Assembly: GCA_020723665.1 (NCBI GenBank)
Contig: DYIL01000016.1
Location: 1-64,000, forward strand
Source of the DNA: Methyloversatilis universalis
GTDB taxonomy: Bacteria > Pseudomonadota > Gammaproteobacteria > Methylococcales > Methylococcaceae
Length of the DNA: 64,000 nucleotides
Reading direction: 5' to 3'
Both the position numbers and the translations under genes were made by a program. The notes beneath the pieces are model-generated. The model made no database searches, was not told the DNA's origin, and saw only the letters and a list, made by a program, of their open reading frames with translations. Shown piece after piece: positions 17,819-27,360 of the stretch (positions are counted from its first letter, which is position 1; every line of letters begins with the position of its first letter).

Positions 17819-19309
17819 TCAATCGCATTCGTAAGTCTTCTGAACCCGCCCGTTCTCGTCCACCGTTTCGAGTCTCGCCTTGAATCCCCACAGCCGGCGC
17901 ACATGCCGCAGCATCTCGTTGGTGCTCTCACCCAAGGGCCGGCGGTGGTGCTGGTAGTGGCGCAGGGTCAGCGAGCGGTCTCCGCGGGTGTCTACCCGGT
18001 AGACCTGAATGCTGGGCTCCAGGTTGCCGAGATTATATTGATCCGAAAGCACCTGGCGAACGGCTCGGTAGCCGTCCTCGTCGTGAATGTGAGTAATTTC
18101 CAGCTCGTCGTTCAGATCGTCGTCCAGCACGCTGAACAATTTGAAATCTCGAATGACCTTGGGCGAGAGGTATTGGGCGATGAAACTCTCGTCCTTGAAA
18201 TTGCGCATGGCGAAATCCAGCGCCTTGAGCCAATCGCTGCCGGCAAGTTCCGGGAACCATTTCCGGTCTTCATCGGTCGGGTGTTCGCAGATTCGCCGAA
18301 TGTCGCTCATCATGGCGAATCCCAAGGCATACGGATTGATCCCGGAAAAATGATTGCTGTAATACGGCGGCTGACTGATGACGTTGGTATGCGACTGCAG
18401 GAATTCCAGCATGAAACCGTCGGTGACCAGTCCTTCGTCATAGAGCCTGTTCAAAAGAGTGTAATGCCAGAAGGTCGCCCAACCTTCGTTCATCACCTTG
18501 GTCTGGCGCTGGGGGTAGAGATACTGCGCGATCTTCCGGACGATTCGAATGATTTCCCGCTGCCAAGGCTCGAGCAGCGGCGCGTTTTTCTCGAAGAAAT
18601 AGAGAAGATTTTCCTCCGGCTCCGGCGGAAAGTGCTGGGGTTGCTCCTGAAAATAGGTTTCCTTTTTCGGAACCGTGCGTAGCCACAGATCGTTGATCTG
18701 CGACTGAAGATATTCCTCCCGCTCCTTCTGCCTGTGCTTCTCCTCGTTCATCGAAAGCGGTGGAGGCCGGCGGTAACGGTCCACGCCATAGTTCATCAGG
18801 GCATGGCAAGAATCCAACAATTCCTCCACGGCTGCGACGCCATAGCGCTCTTCGCACTCGGCGACGTAATTGCGGGCGAACACCAGGTAGTCGATGATGG
18901 CGTCGGCGTTGGTCCAGGTCTTGAACAAATAATTGTTCTTGAAGAAGGAGTTGTGGCCGTAACAGGCGTGGGCGATGACCAGTGCCTGCATCGTCATGCT
19001 GTTTTCTTCCATGAGATAGGCAATACACGGGTTGGAATTGATGACCAGTTCGTAGGCCAGCCCCATGTAGCCTCGCCGATAGCTTTTCTCGACGGTCAGA
19101 AACTGCTTGCCGAAGGACCAATGCGGGTAGAACACCGGCATGCCCGTGCTCGAATAGCAGTCCATCATCTGTTCCGAGGTGATGATCTCGATTTGGTTGG
19201 GATAAGTGTCCAGGCCGAATTCTGCCGCGATTCTGGCTATCTCGGTGTCATAGCTCTGAAGGAGTTCGAAAGTCCATTCGGAGCCTTCGGAAATTGGTTT
19301 GCGGCTCAT
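17819..19309 (-). CDS. ycgB: SpoVR family protein
   Basis: 496-residue cytoplasmic protein of the SpoVR/YcgB family. Diagnostic stretches are MPVFYPHWSFGKQF, MGLAYELVINSNPCIAYLME, ALVIAHACYGHNSFFKNNY, MNEGWATFWHYTLLN and YYSNHFSGINPYALGFAMM. The biochemical role is not established; the gene is commonly linked to yeaG and yeaH and connected with starvation or stationary-phase physiology. Here its ATG overlaps the yeaH stop by four bases (19306-19309), so the three form one operon in the order yeaG-yeaH-ycgB. Confidence 0.95.
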   Translation of the reverse strand: MSRKPISEGSEWTFELLQSYDTEIARIAAEFGLDTYPNQIEIITSEQMMDCYSSTGMPVFYPHWSFGKQFLTVEKSYRRGYMGLAYELVINSNPCIAYLMEENSMTMQALVIAHACYGHNSFFKNNYLFKTWTNADAIIDYLVFARNYVAECEERYGVAAVEELLDSCHALMNYGVDRYRRPPPLSMNEEKHRQKEREEYLQSQINDLWLRTVPKKETYFQEQPQHFPPEPEENLLYFFEKNAPLLEPWQREIIRIVRKIAQYLYPQRQTKVMNEGWATFWHYTLLNRLYDEGLVTDGFMLEFLQSHTNVISQPPYYSNHFSGINPYALGFAMMSDIRRICEHPTDEDRKWFPELAGSDWLKALDFAMRNFKDESFIAQYLSPKVIRDFKLFSVLDDDLNDELEITHIHDEDGYRAVRQVLSDQYNLGNLEPSIQVYRVDTRGDRSLTLRHYQHHRRPLGESTNEMLRHVRRLWGFKARLETVDENGRVQKTYECD

Positions 19310-20568
19310 GCCTGCTGCTTCTTGAAAAGTTCTCTAAAGACCGGATAAATGTCCGCCGCGCTGTAAATCGGCTGCATGGCAAAATTCGGCCAGTATTCCG
19401 CCACCTTTTCGTACTCCATCCATAGGCTGTGGGGCTCGTGGTTGTTGATTTCGATGTAGGCATAGTACTGCACGCTCGGCATGATGTCTTCGATCAGCAA
19501 GCGCGAACAGTTCGTCGAATCCTCCGGCCAGTTGTCGCCGTCCGACGCCTGGGCACCGTAGATGTTCCAGTCGCCCGAAGGGTAGCGATCGCGGATAATG
19601 TCCTTCATCAGCTCGAGCGCGCTCGACACCACGGTTCCACCGGTTTCCCGCGAATAGAAGAAATCCTGTTCGTCCACCTCCAGCGCCACCGTATGATGGC
19701 GAATGAAGACCACGTCCGTTTTTTCGTAATTTCGGGTGAGAAACAGATAAAGCAACAGGAAGAAGCGTTTGGCGAGATTCTTTTTCACCTCGTCCATGGA
19801 ACCGGACACGTCCATGAGGCAAAACATCACGGCCTGGGTGCTAGGCTTGGGAACCTGGATGCGGTTCCGGTACCGAAGATCCAGCGTGTCGAGAAACGGC
19901 ACCGCTCGAATCTTGTGTTCCAGCAACGCGATCTCCTCGCTCAGAGCGGCGATGCGTTCCTCGTCCGGGTCGCCACCATTCAGCAAAGCCTCGAGTTCCT
20001 GTTCCAGCGCCCGCTTCCGGTCGGCCGAGGGCGCGCGTAGGGCGGTGCGCCTAGCCAAGGCTTCCCGCATCGAGCGGATGACGTGAAGGTTCGAGGGCGA
20101 TCCGTCGCTGGTAAATCCCGCATGCTGACTCCTGAACGTGGCTTCCCTCGCCAGTTGCCGCTTCACCATATTGGGCAGTTCGAGATCCTCGAAGATGAAT
20201 TCCAGAAATTCCTCGCGCGACAGCTCGAACACGAATTCGTCCATGCCTTCGCCGGAATCGCTGGCGCGGTTGCCCGAGCCGCCCTCGCCGCCTTCCGGAC
20301 GGGGCACCTTGTCGCCCGCGATGAACTCTTTGTTGCCGGGTTGAACGATTTCCCGCCGCCCGCCATGGCCGTGCCGAAAGGTCGGTTCCGAAATATCCTT
20401 CGTCGGAATCTGAATCTTTTCGCCACGGTCGACGTCCGTCACCGAACGCTTGGCGACGGCATCGGCCACGGCCTTGCGAATCTGGCCGCGGAAGCGCTGG
20501 AGAAAGCGCTGCCGATTGACAGCGCTTTTGTTCTTGGGGTTTAAGCGGCGGTCTATAAATTGACTCAT
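19306..20568 (-). CDS. yeaH: YeaH/YhbH family protein (DUF444)
   Basis: 420 aa. The N-terminus MSQFIDRRLNPKNKSAVNRQ is typical of the family. A Gly-rich basic middle (RHGHGGRREIVQPGNKEF, EGGEGGSGNRASDSG) is followed by a von Willebrand A-like half with VMFCLMDVSGSMDEVKK near residue 247, a MIDAS-type DxSxS site. It is partner of the YeaG kinase in stress-associated operons. Spacing to yeaG upstream is 23 bases, and it overlaps ycgB downstream. Confidence 0.94.
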   Translation of the reverse strand: MSQFIDRRLNPKNKSAVNRQRFLQRFRGQIRKAVADAVAKRSVTDVDRGEKIQIPTKDISEPTFRHGHGGRREIVQPGNKEFIAGDKVPRPEGGEGGSGNRASDSGEGMDEFVFELSREEFLEFIFEDLELPNMVKRQLAREATFRSQHAGFTSDGSPSNLHVIRSMREALARRTALRAPSADRKRALEQELEALLNGGDPDEERIAALSEEIALLEHKIRAVPFLDTLDLRYRNRIQVPKPSTQAVMFCLMDVSGSMDEVKKNLAKRFFLLLYLFLTRNYEKTDVVFIRHHTVALEVDEQDFFYSRETGGTVVSSALELMKDIIRDRYPSGDWNIYGAQASDGDNWPEDSTNCSRLLIEDIMPSVQYYAYIEINNHEPHSLWMEYEKVAEYWPNFAMQPIYSAADIYPVFRELFKKQQA

Positions 20569-20591
20569 GGGTCTGACTACCTATCGCTCGG

Positions 20592-22514
20592 TTAAGAGGA
20601 CTTGCGCACCCTGAGATACCATTCGCACAACAGCCGCACCTGTTTGGGCGTGTACCCTTTGTGAACCATTCGATTCACGAATTCCTCATGTTTCTTCTGG
20701 TCGTCCAGCGACGCCTTGGCGTTGAAGGAGATCACCGGCAGCAGTTCTTCCGTATTGGCGAACATCTTTTTCTCGATGACCGCACGCAGCTTCTCGTAGC
20801 TGGTCCAAGCCGGGTTCTTGCCGGCGTTCTTGGCGCGGGCGCGCAACACGAAATTCACGACCTCGTTGCGGAAGTCTTTGGGATTGCTGATGCCGGCCGG
20901 CTTTTCGATTTTTTCGAGCTCCTCGTTGAGAGCCCTGCGATCGAAACTCTCGCCGGTGTCGGGATCACGGTACTCCTGATCCTGAATCCAGAAATCGGCA
21001 TAGGTAACGTAGCGATCGAAAATATTTTGTCCGTATTCGGAATACGACTCCAGATAAGCAGTCTGGATTTCCTTGCCGATGAAATCGATATAGCGCGGCA
21101 CCAGGAATTCCTTGATGAAGCGCAGATAACGCTCCTGCACCTCGGGCGGGAACTGTTCCTGCGGGATCTGCTGCTCGAGCACGTATAGCAGATGAACAGG
21201 GTTGGCCGCGACCTCGGAGTGGTCGAAGTTGAATACTTTCGAAAGGATCTTGAACGCAAAGCGCGTGGAAAGCCCGGTCATTCCTTCGTCCACGCCCGCG
21301 AAGTCTCGGTATTCTTGATAAGACTTCGCCTTGGGGTCGGTATCCTTCAGATTCTCGCCGTCGTAGACCCGCATCTTCGAGTAAATATTCGAGTTCTCCG
21401 GCTCCTTCAGCCGCGACAGCACCGCGAACTGCGCCAGCATCTTTAAGGTGTGCGGCGCGCAGGGCGCATCCGACAGCGAGCTGTGGATCAGGAGCTTCTC
21501 GTAAATCTTGATTTCTTCCGAAACTCGGAGGCAATAAGGCACCTTGACCACGTAGACGCGGTCGAGAAAAGCCTCGTTGTTCTTGTTGTTCTTGAATTGC
21601 AGCCATTCCGACTCGTTCGAATGGGCCATGATGATGCCTTCGAACGGGATGGCCGAAAGCCCTTCGGTACCTTTGTAATTGCCTTCCTGGGTCGCGGTCA
21701 GGAGAGGATGCAGCACCTTGATCGGTGCCTTGAACATCTCCACGAATTCCATGATGCCCCGGTTGCCGAGGCAAAGGCCGCCCGAGAAACTGTAGGCATC
21801 GGGATCGTCTTGACTGAAGCGCTCGAGCTTTCGGATGTCAACCTTGCCGACTAGGGACGAAATATCCTGATTGTTCTCGTCGCCCGGTTCAGTCTTCGAC
21901 ACCGCCCGCTGGTCCAACATGGACGGACGTACCTTGACGACGCGGAACTTGGTGATGTCGCCGTTGTACTCGTGCAGGCGCTTGACCGCCCAAGGCGACA
22001 TGATGGTATTGAAGTAACGGCGCGGAATGCCGTATTCGCTTTCCAGGATCGGGCCGTCCTCCTCGGGATCGAATAGGCCCAATGGCGATTCGTTGATGGG
22101 CGAACCCTTGATCGCGTAAAAAGGCACCTGCTCCATGAGGTGCTTCAACTTCTCGGCCAGCGAAGACTTGCCGCCGCCAACCGGGCCGAGCAAGTACAGA
22201 ATCTGTTTGCGCTCTTCCAAGCCCTGAGCGGCGTGGCGGAAAAAGGCCACGATTTGCTCGATGGTTTCTTCCATGCCGTAGAAATCGGCAAAAGCCGGAT
22301 AGCGCTTGATGACTTTATTGGCGAAGATGCGCGAAAGGCGCGGATCGAGACGGGTGTCGACCAGCTCGGGTTCGCCTATGGCGATAAGCATGCGCTCCGC
22401 GGGGCTGGCGTAGGCCGTCGGGTCCTTACGGCAGATTTCTAGATACTCCTGAAGCGAATACTCCTCTTCGCGCGCTTTTTCATAGCGGGATTGATAATGA
22501 TCGAAGATACCCAT
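20592..22514 (-). CDS. yeaG: PrkA family serine protein kinase
   Basis: 640 aa from ATG 22514 (MGIFDHYQSRYEKAREEEYS), close to the 644 aa of E. coli YeaG. A TTG 21 bases upstream keeps the frame open, but GGGAGA precedes the ATG. It has an AAA-type N-terminal domain with Walker A LLGPVGGGKSSLAEKLKH and a C-terminal PrkA kinase domain containing FVNRMVHKGYTPKQVRLLCE. The protein is implicated in stationary-phase and nitrogen-starvation responses in other bacteria. It is first gene of the yeaG-yeaH-ycgB operon and divergent from the sugar transporter operon; no regulator site could be assigned. Confidence 0.95.
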   Translation of the reverse strand: MGIFDHYQSRYEKAREEEYSLQEYLEICRKDPTAYASPAERMLIAIGEPELVDTRLDPRLSRIFANKVIKRYPAFADFYGMEETIEQIVAFFRHAAQGLEERKQILYLLGPVGGGKSSLAEKLKHLMEQVPFYAIKGSPINESPLGLFDPEEDGPILESEYGIPRRYFNTIMSPWAVKRLHEYNGDITKFRVVKVRPSMLDQRAVSKTEPGDENNQDISSLVGKVDIRKLERFSQDDPDAYSFSGGLCLGNRGIMEFVEMFKAPIKVLHPLLTATQEGNYKGTEGLSAIPFEGIIMAHSNESEWLQFKNNKNNEAFLDRVYVVKVPYCLRVSEEIKIYEKLLIHSSLSDAPCAPHTLKMLAQFAVLSRLKEPENSNIYSKMRVYDGENLKDTDPKAKSYQEYRDFAGVDEGMTGLSTRFAFKILSKVFNFDHSEVAANPVHLLYVLEQQIPQEQFPPEVQERYLRFIKEFLVPRYIDFIGKEIQTAYLESYSEYGQNIFDRYVTYADFWIQDQEYRDPDTGESFDRRALNEELEKIEKPAGISNPKDFRNEVVNFVLRARAKNAGKNPAWTSYEKLRAVIEKKMFANTEELLPVISFNAKASLDDQKKHEEFVNRMVHKGYTPKQVRLLCEWYLRVRKSS

Positions 22515-23052
22515 AGATGCGAGGTCTCCCTGCAATCAGCAGATGCTCAAAAAGGTCGTAACGTCTCCGGCGAGAGGACCGCAAGCTGCCTCGTTCGATA
22601 AAGTGCTGGTTAAGACAACGAGCGTTTGAACTATCCCTATCATAGCGAACGCGGCTTTCTCATCCATCCGCACATGGCGTACGGCGCTCGCGGCTCTTAC
22701 CGCTAAGACGTAGCCTAACATATTTCGGTTCCTCGGCTGCGAGACGCACACGAAAAACTTTATGCCAAAGCGAACCTCACCCGGCATGTAACAATTTTGC
22801 ATCGCGCTGCTTGCCGAGCGATACGCAATACCTGAGGTAAATCCGACTTAAACCCGCTCCACTGCATTGGTCTCTTATAAAATTAGAATTAATTACCGGC
22901 CATACGTTCGGCGCCGAACCATCGACTTTTGCAATCCATCAATTTTCCCGCCGCTCCTTTTCCGCCCTAGCGCACGCTTGACACGAAACCCGAGCCGATG
23001 TTCCACTTCCAGCCACCCGCAAGTTCGAACGCCCAGGAGAACGAACTTTCCG
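22515..23052. other. Divergent intergenic region between yeaG and the sugar ABC operon
   Basis: 538 bases. Short open frames on both strands have no recognisable product. The stretch 22860-22905 is AT-rich and could hold a promoter for the transporter genes, but no motif with standard spacing is convincing. No inverted-repeat element of the families seen elsewhere is present. Confidence 0.5.
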
Positions 23053-24372
23053 ATGGACGTCTTCCACCCGAGCGTGGGACGGTTTTATCCGGCCGACGAG
23101 CGGTCGGGCCGCATCTCGGCGCGACGCTCCGTTGCGCTGTTGCGCCGGCTGTTTTTTCTAGCGCTCGGTTTGTCGGCATGGTCCTGCCACAGTCCGGAGC
23201 CCGTTGGACCGACGCATGTGACCTGGTATGTGTTCGACGAGCCCTCGGGTGCGTTCCGCGAAGCCGCCCGACGCTGTACCGAACAGTCGGGAGACCGTTA
23301 TCGCATCGACATCGTTTCCCTGCCTACCGATGCCGACCAGCAGCGCGAGCAATTGACGCGCCGCCTGGCAGCCGGCGACGAATCCATCGACATCATCGGG
23401 ATGGACGTGATCTGGACGGCCGAATTCGCCGAGGCGGGCTGGATACGGGAGTGGCCGATGAGATTGACGCGGCGGGCTTCTGCCGGGCGCTTCCCGATCG
23501 CCGTTCAAACCGCCACTTATAAGAATGCGCTGTGGGCGACGCCTTTCACGACCAATGCCCAATTGCTCTGGTATCGAACCGACCGCGTCCCGAAGCCGCC
23601 GGAGACCTGGGACGAAATGATCGATATGGCCGAAAAGCTCGGCGCGAACGGCCGAATTCAGGCTCAGGGCGAACGTTATGAAGGACTGACCGTTTTTTTC
23701 GTATCCCTGCTCGCCTCGGCCGGCGGCAGCATTTTGGATGGCGATGGAACCCAGGTATCCCTAGCGCCCGAACCCACCCGGAAAGCGCTGACCATCATGA
23801 AGCGCTTGGCGACCTCTCCCGCGGCCGATCCGGGACTTTCCACGAGCCGGGAAGACCACGCTCGGCTGGCATTCGAAACCGGCCATTCGAGCTTCATGCT
23901 GAATTACAGCTTCGTCTGGCCCAGCGCTCTTAAGAACGCGCCGGAAGTCGCGGCGAACATGGGCTGGGCGCGCTGGCCCGCGGCGGCACCCGGCCTACGC
24001 AGTAGGGTCGCGGTCGGCGGAATCGATCTGGCCGTCAGCACCTATTCGCGCTATCCCGAACTCGCCTTCCATGCGGCCGATTGTCTCGCCGACAAGGCCA
24101 ATCAGCGTATCGCCGCGGAGCGGGGCGGACTCCCGCCCACGCTGTATGCCCTCTATGACGATCCCGCCGTACGCCGCCGACTGCCTTTCGCGGATGTGCT
24201 GCGGGCCACCTTGAACGATGCGGTGGAACGTCCTCGAACGCCGCTGTACGCCGACGTATCCCTCGCCATCAGCCGTACCCTTCATCCCATGCGCGACATC
24301 GATCCGGACCGCGATGCAGCACGCTTGCGAAAGGCCGTGCAGCGGGCCCTTCGATCCGAAGGACTGCTATGA
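23053..24372 (+). CDS. Sugar ABC transporter substrate-binding protein (CUT1 type), probable lipoprotein
   Basis: 439 aa from ATG 23053; AGGAGA sits about 12 bases upstream, and the frame is open 186 bases further. The N-terminus is long and basic (RSGRISARRSVALLRRL) before a hydrophobic stretch ending LGLSAWSC, a lipobox-like cysteine. The mature part is a solute-binding fold of the extracellular sugar-binding family (WYVFDEPSGAFREAAR, IDIIGMDVIWTAEFAEAGWI, WATPFTTNAQLLWYRTD). The closest functional type by neighbourhood is the LpqY/ThuE trehalose or maltose binder, but the ligand cannot be read from sequence. It overlaps the first permease gene by ATGA. Confidence 0.88.
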   Translation: MDVFHPSVGRFYPADERSGRISARRSVALLRRLFFLALGLSAWSCHSPEPVGPTHVTWYVFDEPSGAFREAARRCTEQSGDRYRIDIVSLPTDADQQREQLTRRLAAGDESIDIIGMDVIWTAEFAEAGWIREWPMRLTRRASAGRFPIAVQTATYKNALWATPFTTNAQLLWYRTDRVPKPPETWDEMIDMAEKLGANGRIQAQGERYEGLTVFFVSLLASAGGSILDGDGTQVSLAPEPTRKALTIMKRLATSPAADPGLSTSREDHARLAFETGHSSFMLNYSFVWPSALKNAPEVAANMGWARWPAAAPGLRSRVAVGGIDLAVSTYSRYPELAFHAADCLADKANQRIAAERGGLPPTLYALYDDPAVRRRLPFADVLRATLNDAVERPRTPLYADVSLAISRTLHPMRDIDPDRDAARLRKAVQRALRSEGLL

Positions 24373-25232
24373 AGCGTACACGCGACCTCAAGGGCTGGCT
24401 TCTCTGCGGCCCCGCCCTGGCCGCCATGGCCTTGGTGACGGCCTATCCCATTCTCTATGCCGTACAGCTTTCGCTTTATCGCTACGATCTCCGATTCGGG
24501 GCACCGCCCGAGCTTGTCGGTCTCGGCAATTATTTCAGCGTCCTGAGCTCTGAAATCTGGTGGCAGGCGCTTGGGAACACGCTTCTGATCACGATCGTGT
24601 CGGTCTTTTTCGAACTGCTGCTCGGATTCGCCCTCGCGCTGCTCATGCATAAAGCCGTATTCAGGCGCCGCACGGTGCGATCCGCGCTCTTGGTACCTTA
24701 CGCCAGCAACACCGTGGTTGCGGCTCTCGCTTGGAAATTCGCGTTCGATCCGACCACCGGCTTCGTCAACAGACTACTCGGCACCGATCTGGCCTGGCTC
24801 AACGAGCGCTGGTCGGCCTTCCTCGTCATCATTTTCAGCGAGATCTGGAAAACCACGCCTTTCATGGCGCTGCTTCTGCTCGCGGGTCTCAGCCTCATTC
24901 CGGACGAGGTGATCAAGGCCGCCAGGATCGACGGCGCATCCGCGGTGCAGCGCTTCCGCCTCATCATCCTGCCCTTGGTGAAACCGTCCATTGTGGTTGC
25001 CCTGCTGTTCCGCAGCCTGGATGCGTTTCGCATCTTCGATGCGGTGTATGTGTTAACACGCGGCGCTCACGGCACGGAATCGGTATCGGTGGTCGGCTAC
25101 AATACGCTGATCGCCCGTCTCAACTTAGGACTCGGTTCGGCCGTGTCGGTACTCGTTTTTTTATGCGCGCTCGCCATCGCGCTGCTGTTCATCAAGAGCT
25201 TCGGCGTGCCTTTGCTCCGCGTGGAAAGGTGA
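24369..25232 (+). CDS. Sugar ABC transporter permease, MalF/UgpA type
   Basis: 287 aa with about six membrane helices. MKRTRDLKGWLLCGPALAAM is a typical inside-first start. The EAA loop EVIKAARIDGASAVQRF couples to the ATPase. It is first of a heterodimeric permease pair. The ATG overlaps the stop of the binding-protein gene by four bases, and the second permease gene begins six bases after its stop. Confidence 0.93.
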   Translation: MKRTRDLKGWLLCGPALAAMALVTAYPILYAVQLSLYRYDLRFGAPPELVGLGNYFSVLSSEIWWQALGNTLLITIVSVFFELLLGFALALLMHKAVFRRRTVRSALLVPYASNTVVAALAWKFAFDPTTGFVNRLLGTDLAWLNERWSAFLVIIFSEIWKTTPFMALLLLAGLSLIPDEVIKAARIDGASAVQRFRLIILPLVKPSIVVALLFRSLDAFRIFDAVYVLTRGAHGTESVSVVGYNTLIARLNLGLGSAVSVLVFLCALAIALLFIKSFGVPLLRVER

Positions 25233-25238
25233 TATCGA

Positions 25239-26075
25239 ATGCGAATGCGCTTGAAAGGCACGGACGGATTGCCCGGTGCCTTAGGAAGTCTCCTCGCCGT
25301 CGCGTACGCCTTGCTGCCCGTGATCTGGATCGTGTCGCTATCGCTCAAGCCGAGCCGCGAACTCGGCAATGGGCGTTTTCTTCCCGAGACCTTCAGTCTG
25401 GAACACTACCGGGCGGTGTTCACGGACCCGCAGTTCCCAGCCGCGATCTTGAATTCGTTAGGGATCGCCTCGATCACGACCGCATTGTCGATACTGATCG
25501 CCGTTTTCGCGGCCTACGCCATCGTTCGGCTCGATTTTCGAGGCAAACAATGGATTTTTTACGGCACACTCGCCGTCGCCATGTTTCCCCAGGTCTCCGT
25601 GGTCGGCCCTCTGTTCGAACTCTGGCGCACGCTGCGTCTTTTCGATACTTGGCCGGGACTCATCCTCCCTTATCTGAGCTTCACCCTGCCGCTCGCCGTT
25701 TGGACTTTGACGGCTTTTTTTCGCGAGGTCCCGTGGGAGCTGGAAAAAGCGGCCCGGGTCGACGGCGCTACGCCGTCGCAGGCGTTCCGGCTGGTCATTC
25801 TGCCACTGGTGGCGCCGGGCATCTTCGCTTCGGCCATCCTAGTCTTCATCTTCGCCTGGAACGACTTTCTGTTCGCGGCATCCCTCACTTCCACGGATCG
25901 CGCCCGCACCGTACCGGTCGCCATCGCGTTTTTTACGGGAAGTTCCCAATTCGAGCTGCCGGTTGGTTCCATCGCCGCCGCGTCCGTGGTGGTCACGATA
26001 CCGGTCATCGCGCTGGTCCTGATGTTTCAGCGCCGGATCATCGCGGGACTCACCGCCGGTGCAGTCAAGGGATGA
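25239..26075 (+). CDS. Sugar ABC transporter permease, MalG/UgpE type
   Basis: 278 aa with about six membrane helices. The EAA loop [19 protein letters not shown] lies in the C-terminal half, where MalG-type proteins have it, and [18 protein letters not shown] is the usual downstream helix. It forms the transmembrane channel with the preceding permease. Confidence 0.93.
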   Translation: MRMRLKGTDGLPGALGSLLAVAYALLPVIWIVSLSLKPSRELGNGRFLPETFSLEHYRAVFTDPQFPAAILNSLGIASITTALSILIAVFAAYAIVRLDFRGKQWIFYGTLAVAMFPQVSVVGPLFELWRTLRLFDTWPGLILPYLSFTLPLAVWTLTAFFREVPWELEKAARVDGATPSQAFRLVILPLVAPGIFASAILVFIFAWNDFLFAASLTSTDRARTVPVAIAFFTGSSQFELPVGSIAAASVVVTIPVIALVLMFQRRIIAGLTAGAVKG

Positions 26076-26090
26076 GGGGGAGACCTCAGC

Positions 26091-27242
26091 GTGGCTGAAA
26101 TCGTTATCGATCACGTCAGCAAGCGTTTCGCCGGCGGAGGCTGGGCGGTCAGAAAGGTGACTTTCACCGTGAAAGACGGGGAGTTCTTCATCCTCGTGGG
26201 GCCCTCGGGCTGCGGCAAATCGACCCTGCTTCACATGATCGTCGGTTTGGAAGACATCACCGAAGGCGAAATCCGGCTGGACGGCCAGAGGATCAACGAA
26301 CTCGATCCCAAGGACCGCAACATGGCCATGGTATTCCAAAGCTACGCGCTCTACCCCCACATGACCGTCCGGGAGAACATCGCGTTTCCGCTGAGACTGG
26401 CCAAACTGCCTCGCAGCGAAATCAAACGGCGGGTGGACGAAGCCGCTGGCATTTTGCAACTGGGTGCGCTGCTCGACCGCAAACCTTCCGATCTCTCGGG
26501 CGGACAGCGTCAGCGCGTGGCCATGGGACGGGCGATCGTACGCAGACCGCAAGTGTTTTTGCTGGACGAACCCTTGTCGAACCTGGACGCCCGCTTGCGT
26601 GTCCAGATGCGCACCGAAATCGCGGCGCTGCAGCGGCGGCTGGGCATCACGACCATTTACGTCACTCACGACCAAACCGAAGCCATGGTGCTGGGCGATA
26701 GGGTGGCGCTCTTGCGGAGCGGCGAAGTGCAGCAGATCGGGACGCCGAAACAGCTCTACGAGACACCGCGCAACGAATTCGTGGCCGGCTTCATCGGCTC
26801 GCCTGCGATGAACTTCCTGCACGCCGAGATCGGCGACGACAATCTGTTGCTGCTGCCCATGGGGCCTTGCCCCCTGCCGGCATCTTTTCCCCTCGATCGC
26901 CTGGACCACCGAAATGTTGTTGTCGGCATCCGTCCCGAGCACTTTCACCTGCCGGGAGCGGCGCCTCCGGCGAGTCCCGTTTTTTCGGCCGAGATCATCC
27001 TGGCGGAGTGGCTGGGCGCCGATCTCTACCTTCACGTCCAGCCCGTCCCGTCGCACCCGGGAGCGCGCGAAGCCCCCTTGCTCATCGAGCCGGAAACCGG
27101 CAAGCCCGGAGTCGTTCTGATTGTGCGCGTGCCTCCCGATCTCCGGCTCGGACGCGGCGATAGGATGGAACTGGCCTACGACGCCGCGAAGATTCATCTG
27201 TTCGATGCCGATACCGGCGAGAGTTTTTTGCGGAACCATTAA
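26091..27242 (+). CDS. Sugar ABC transporter ATP-binding protein (MalK/UgpC/SugC type)
   Basis: 383 aa from a GTG preceded by GAGGGGGA. Walker A is GPSGCGKST near residue 37, with Q-loop VFQSYALYPHMTV, signature LSGGQRQRVAMGRA, Walker B LLDEPLSNLDA and H-loop YVTHDQTEAM. A C-terminal TOBE/MalK regulatory region (VVGIRPEHFHLPG) follows. It completes a canonical four-gene CUT1 importer, with the ATPase encoded beside its own permeases. The GH15 enzyme gene begins 118 bases later. Confidence 0.94.
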   Translation: MAEIVIDHVSKRFAGGGWAVRKVTFTVKDGEFFILVGPSGCGKSTLLHMIVGLEDITEGEIRLDGQRINELDPKDRNMAMVFQSYALYPHMTVRENIAFPLRLAKLPRSEIKRRVDEAAGILQLGALLDRKPSDLSGGQRQRVAMGRAIVRRPQVFLLDEPLSNLDARLRVQMRTEIAALQRRLGITTIYVTHDQTEAMVLGDRVALLRSGEVQQIGTPKQLYETPRNEFVAGFIGSPAMNFLHAEIGDDNLLLLPMGPCPLPASFPLDRLDHRNVVVGIRPEHFHLPGAAPPASPVFSAEIILAEWLGADLYLHVQPVPSHPGAREAPLLIEPETGKPGVVLIVRVPPDLRLGRGDRMELAYDAAKIHLFDADTGESFLRNH

Positions 27243-27360
27243 AACGATCCTTGGTCGAAGCGCCTTCGATGATTTGGCGCCCGTCGGCGGGCGACGCTTG
27301 AACTCGAAGAGGCGACTGCCGTTTCCAGGTTGAAACGATCAAAACGAAGAGGGAATCGTC

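Noticed and set aside
22536-22802. 88-residue minus-strand frame upstream of yeaG
   Set aside because: No ribosome site, no recognisable family, lies in the probable promoter region.
25839-27239. 466-residue minus-strand open frame
   Set aside because: Antisense to the permease and ATPase genes of the sugar importer, which carry all ABC motifs.
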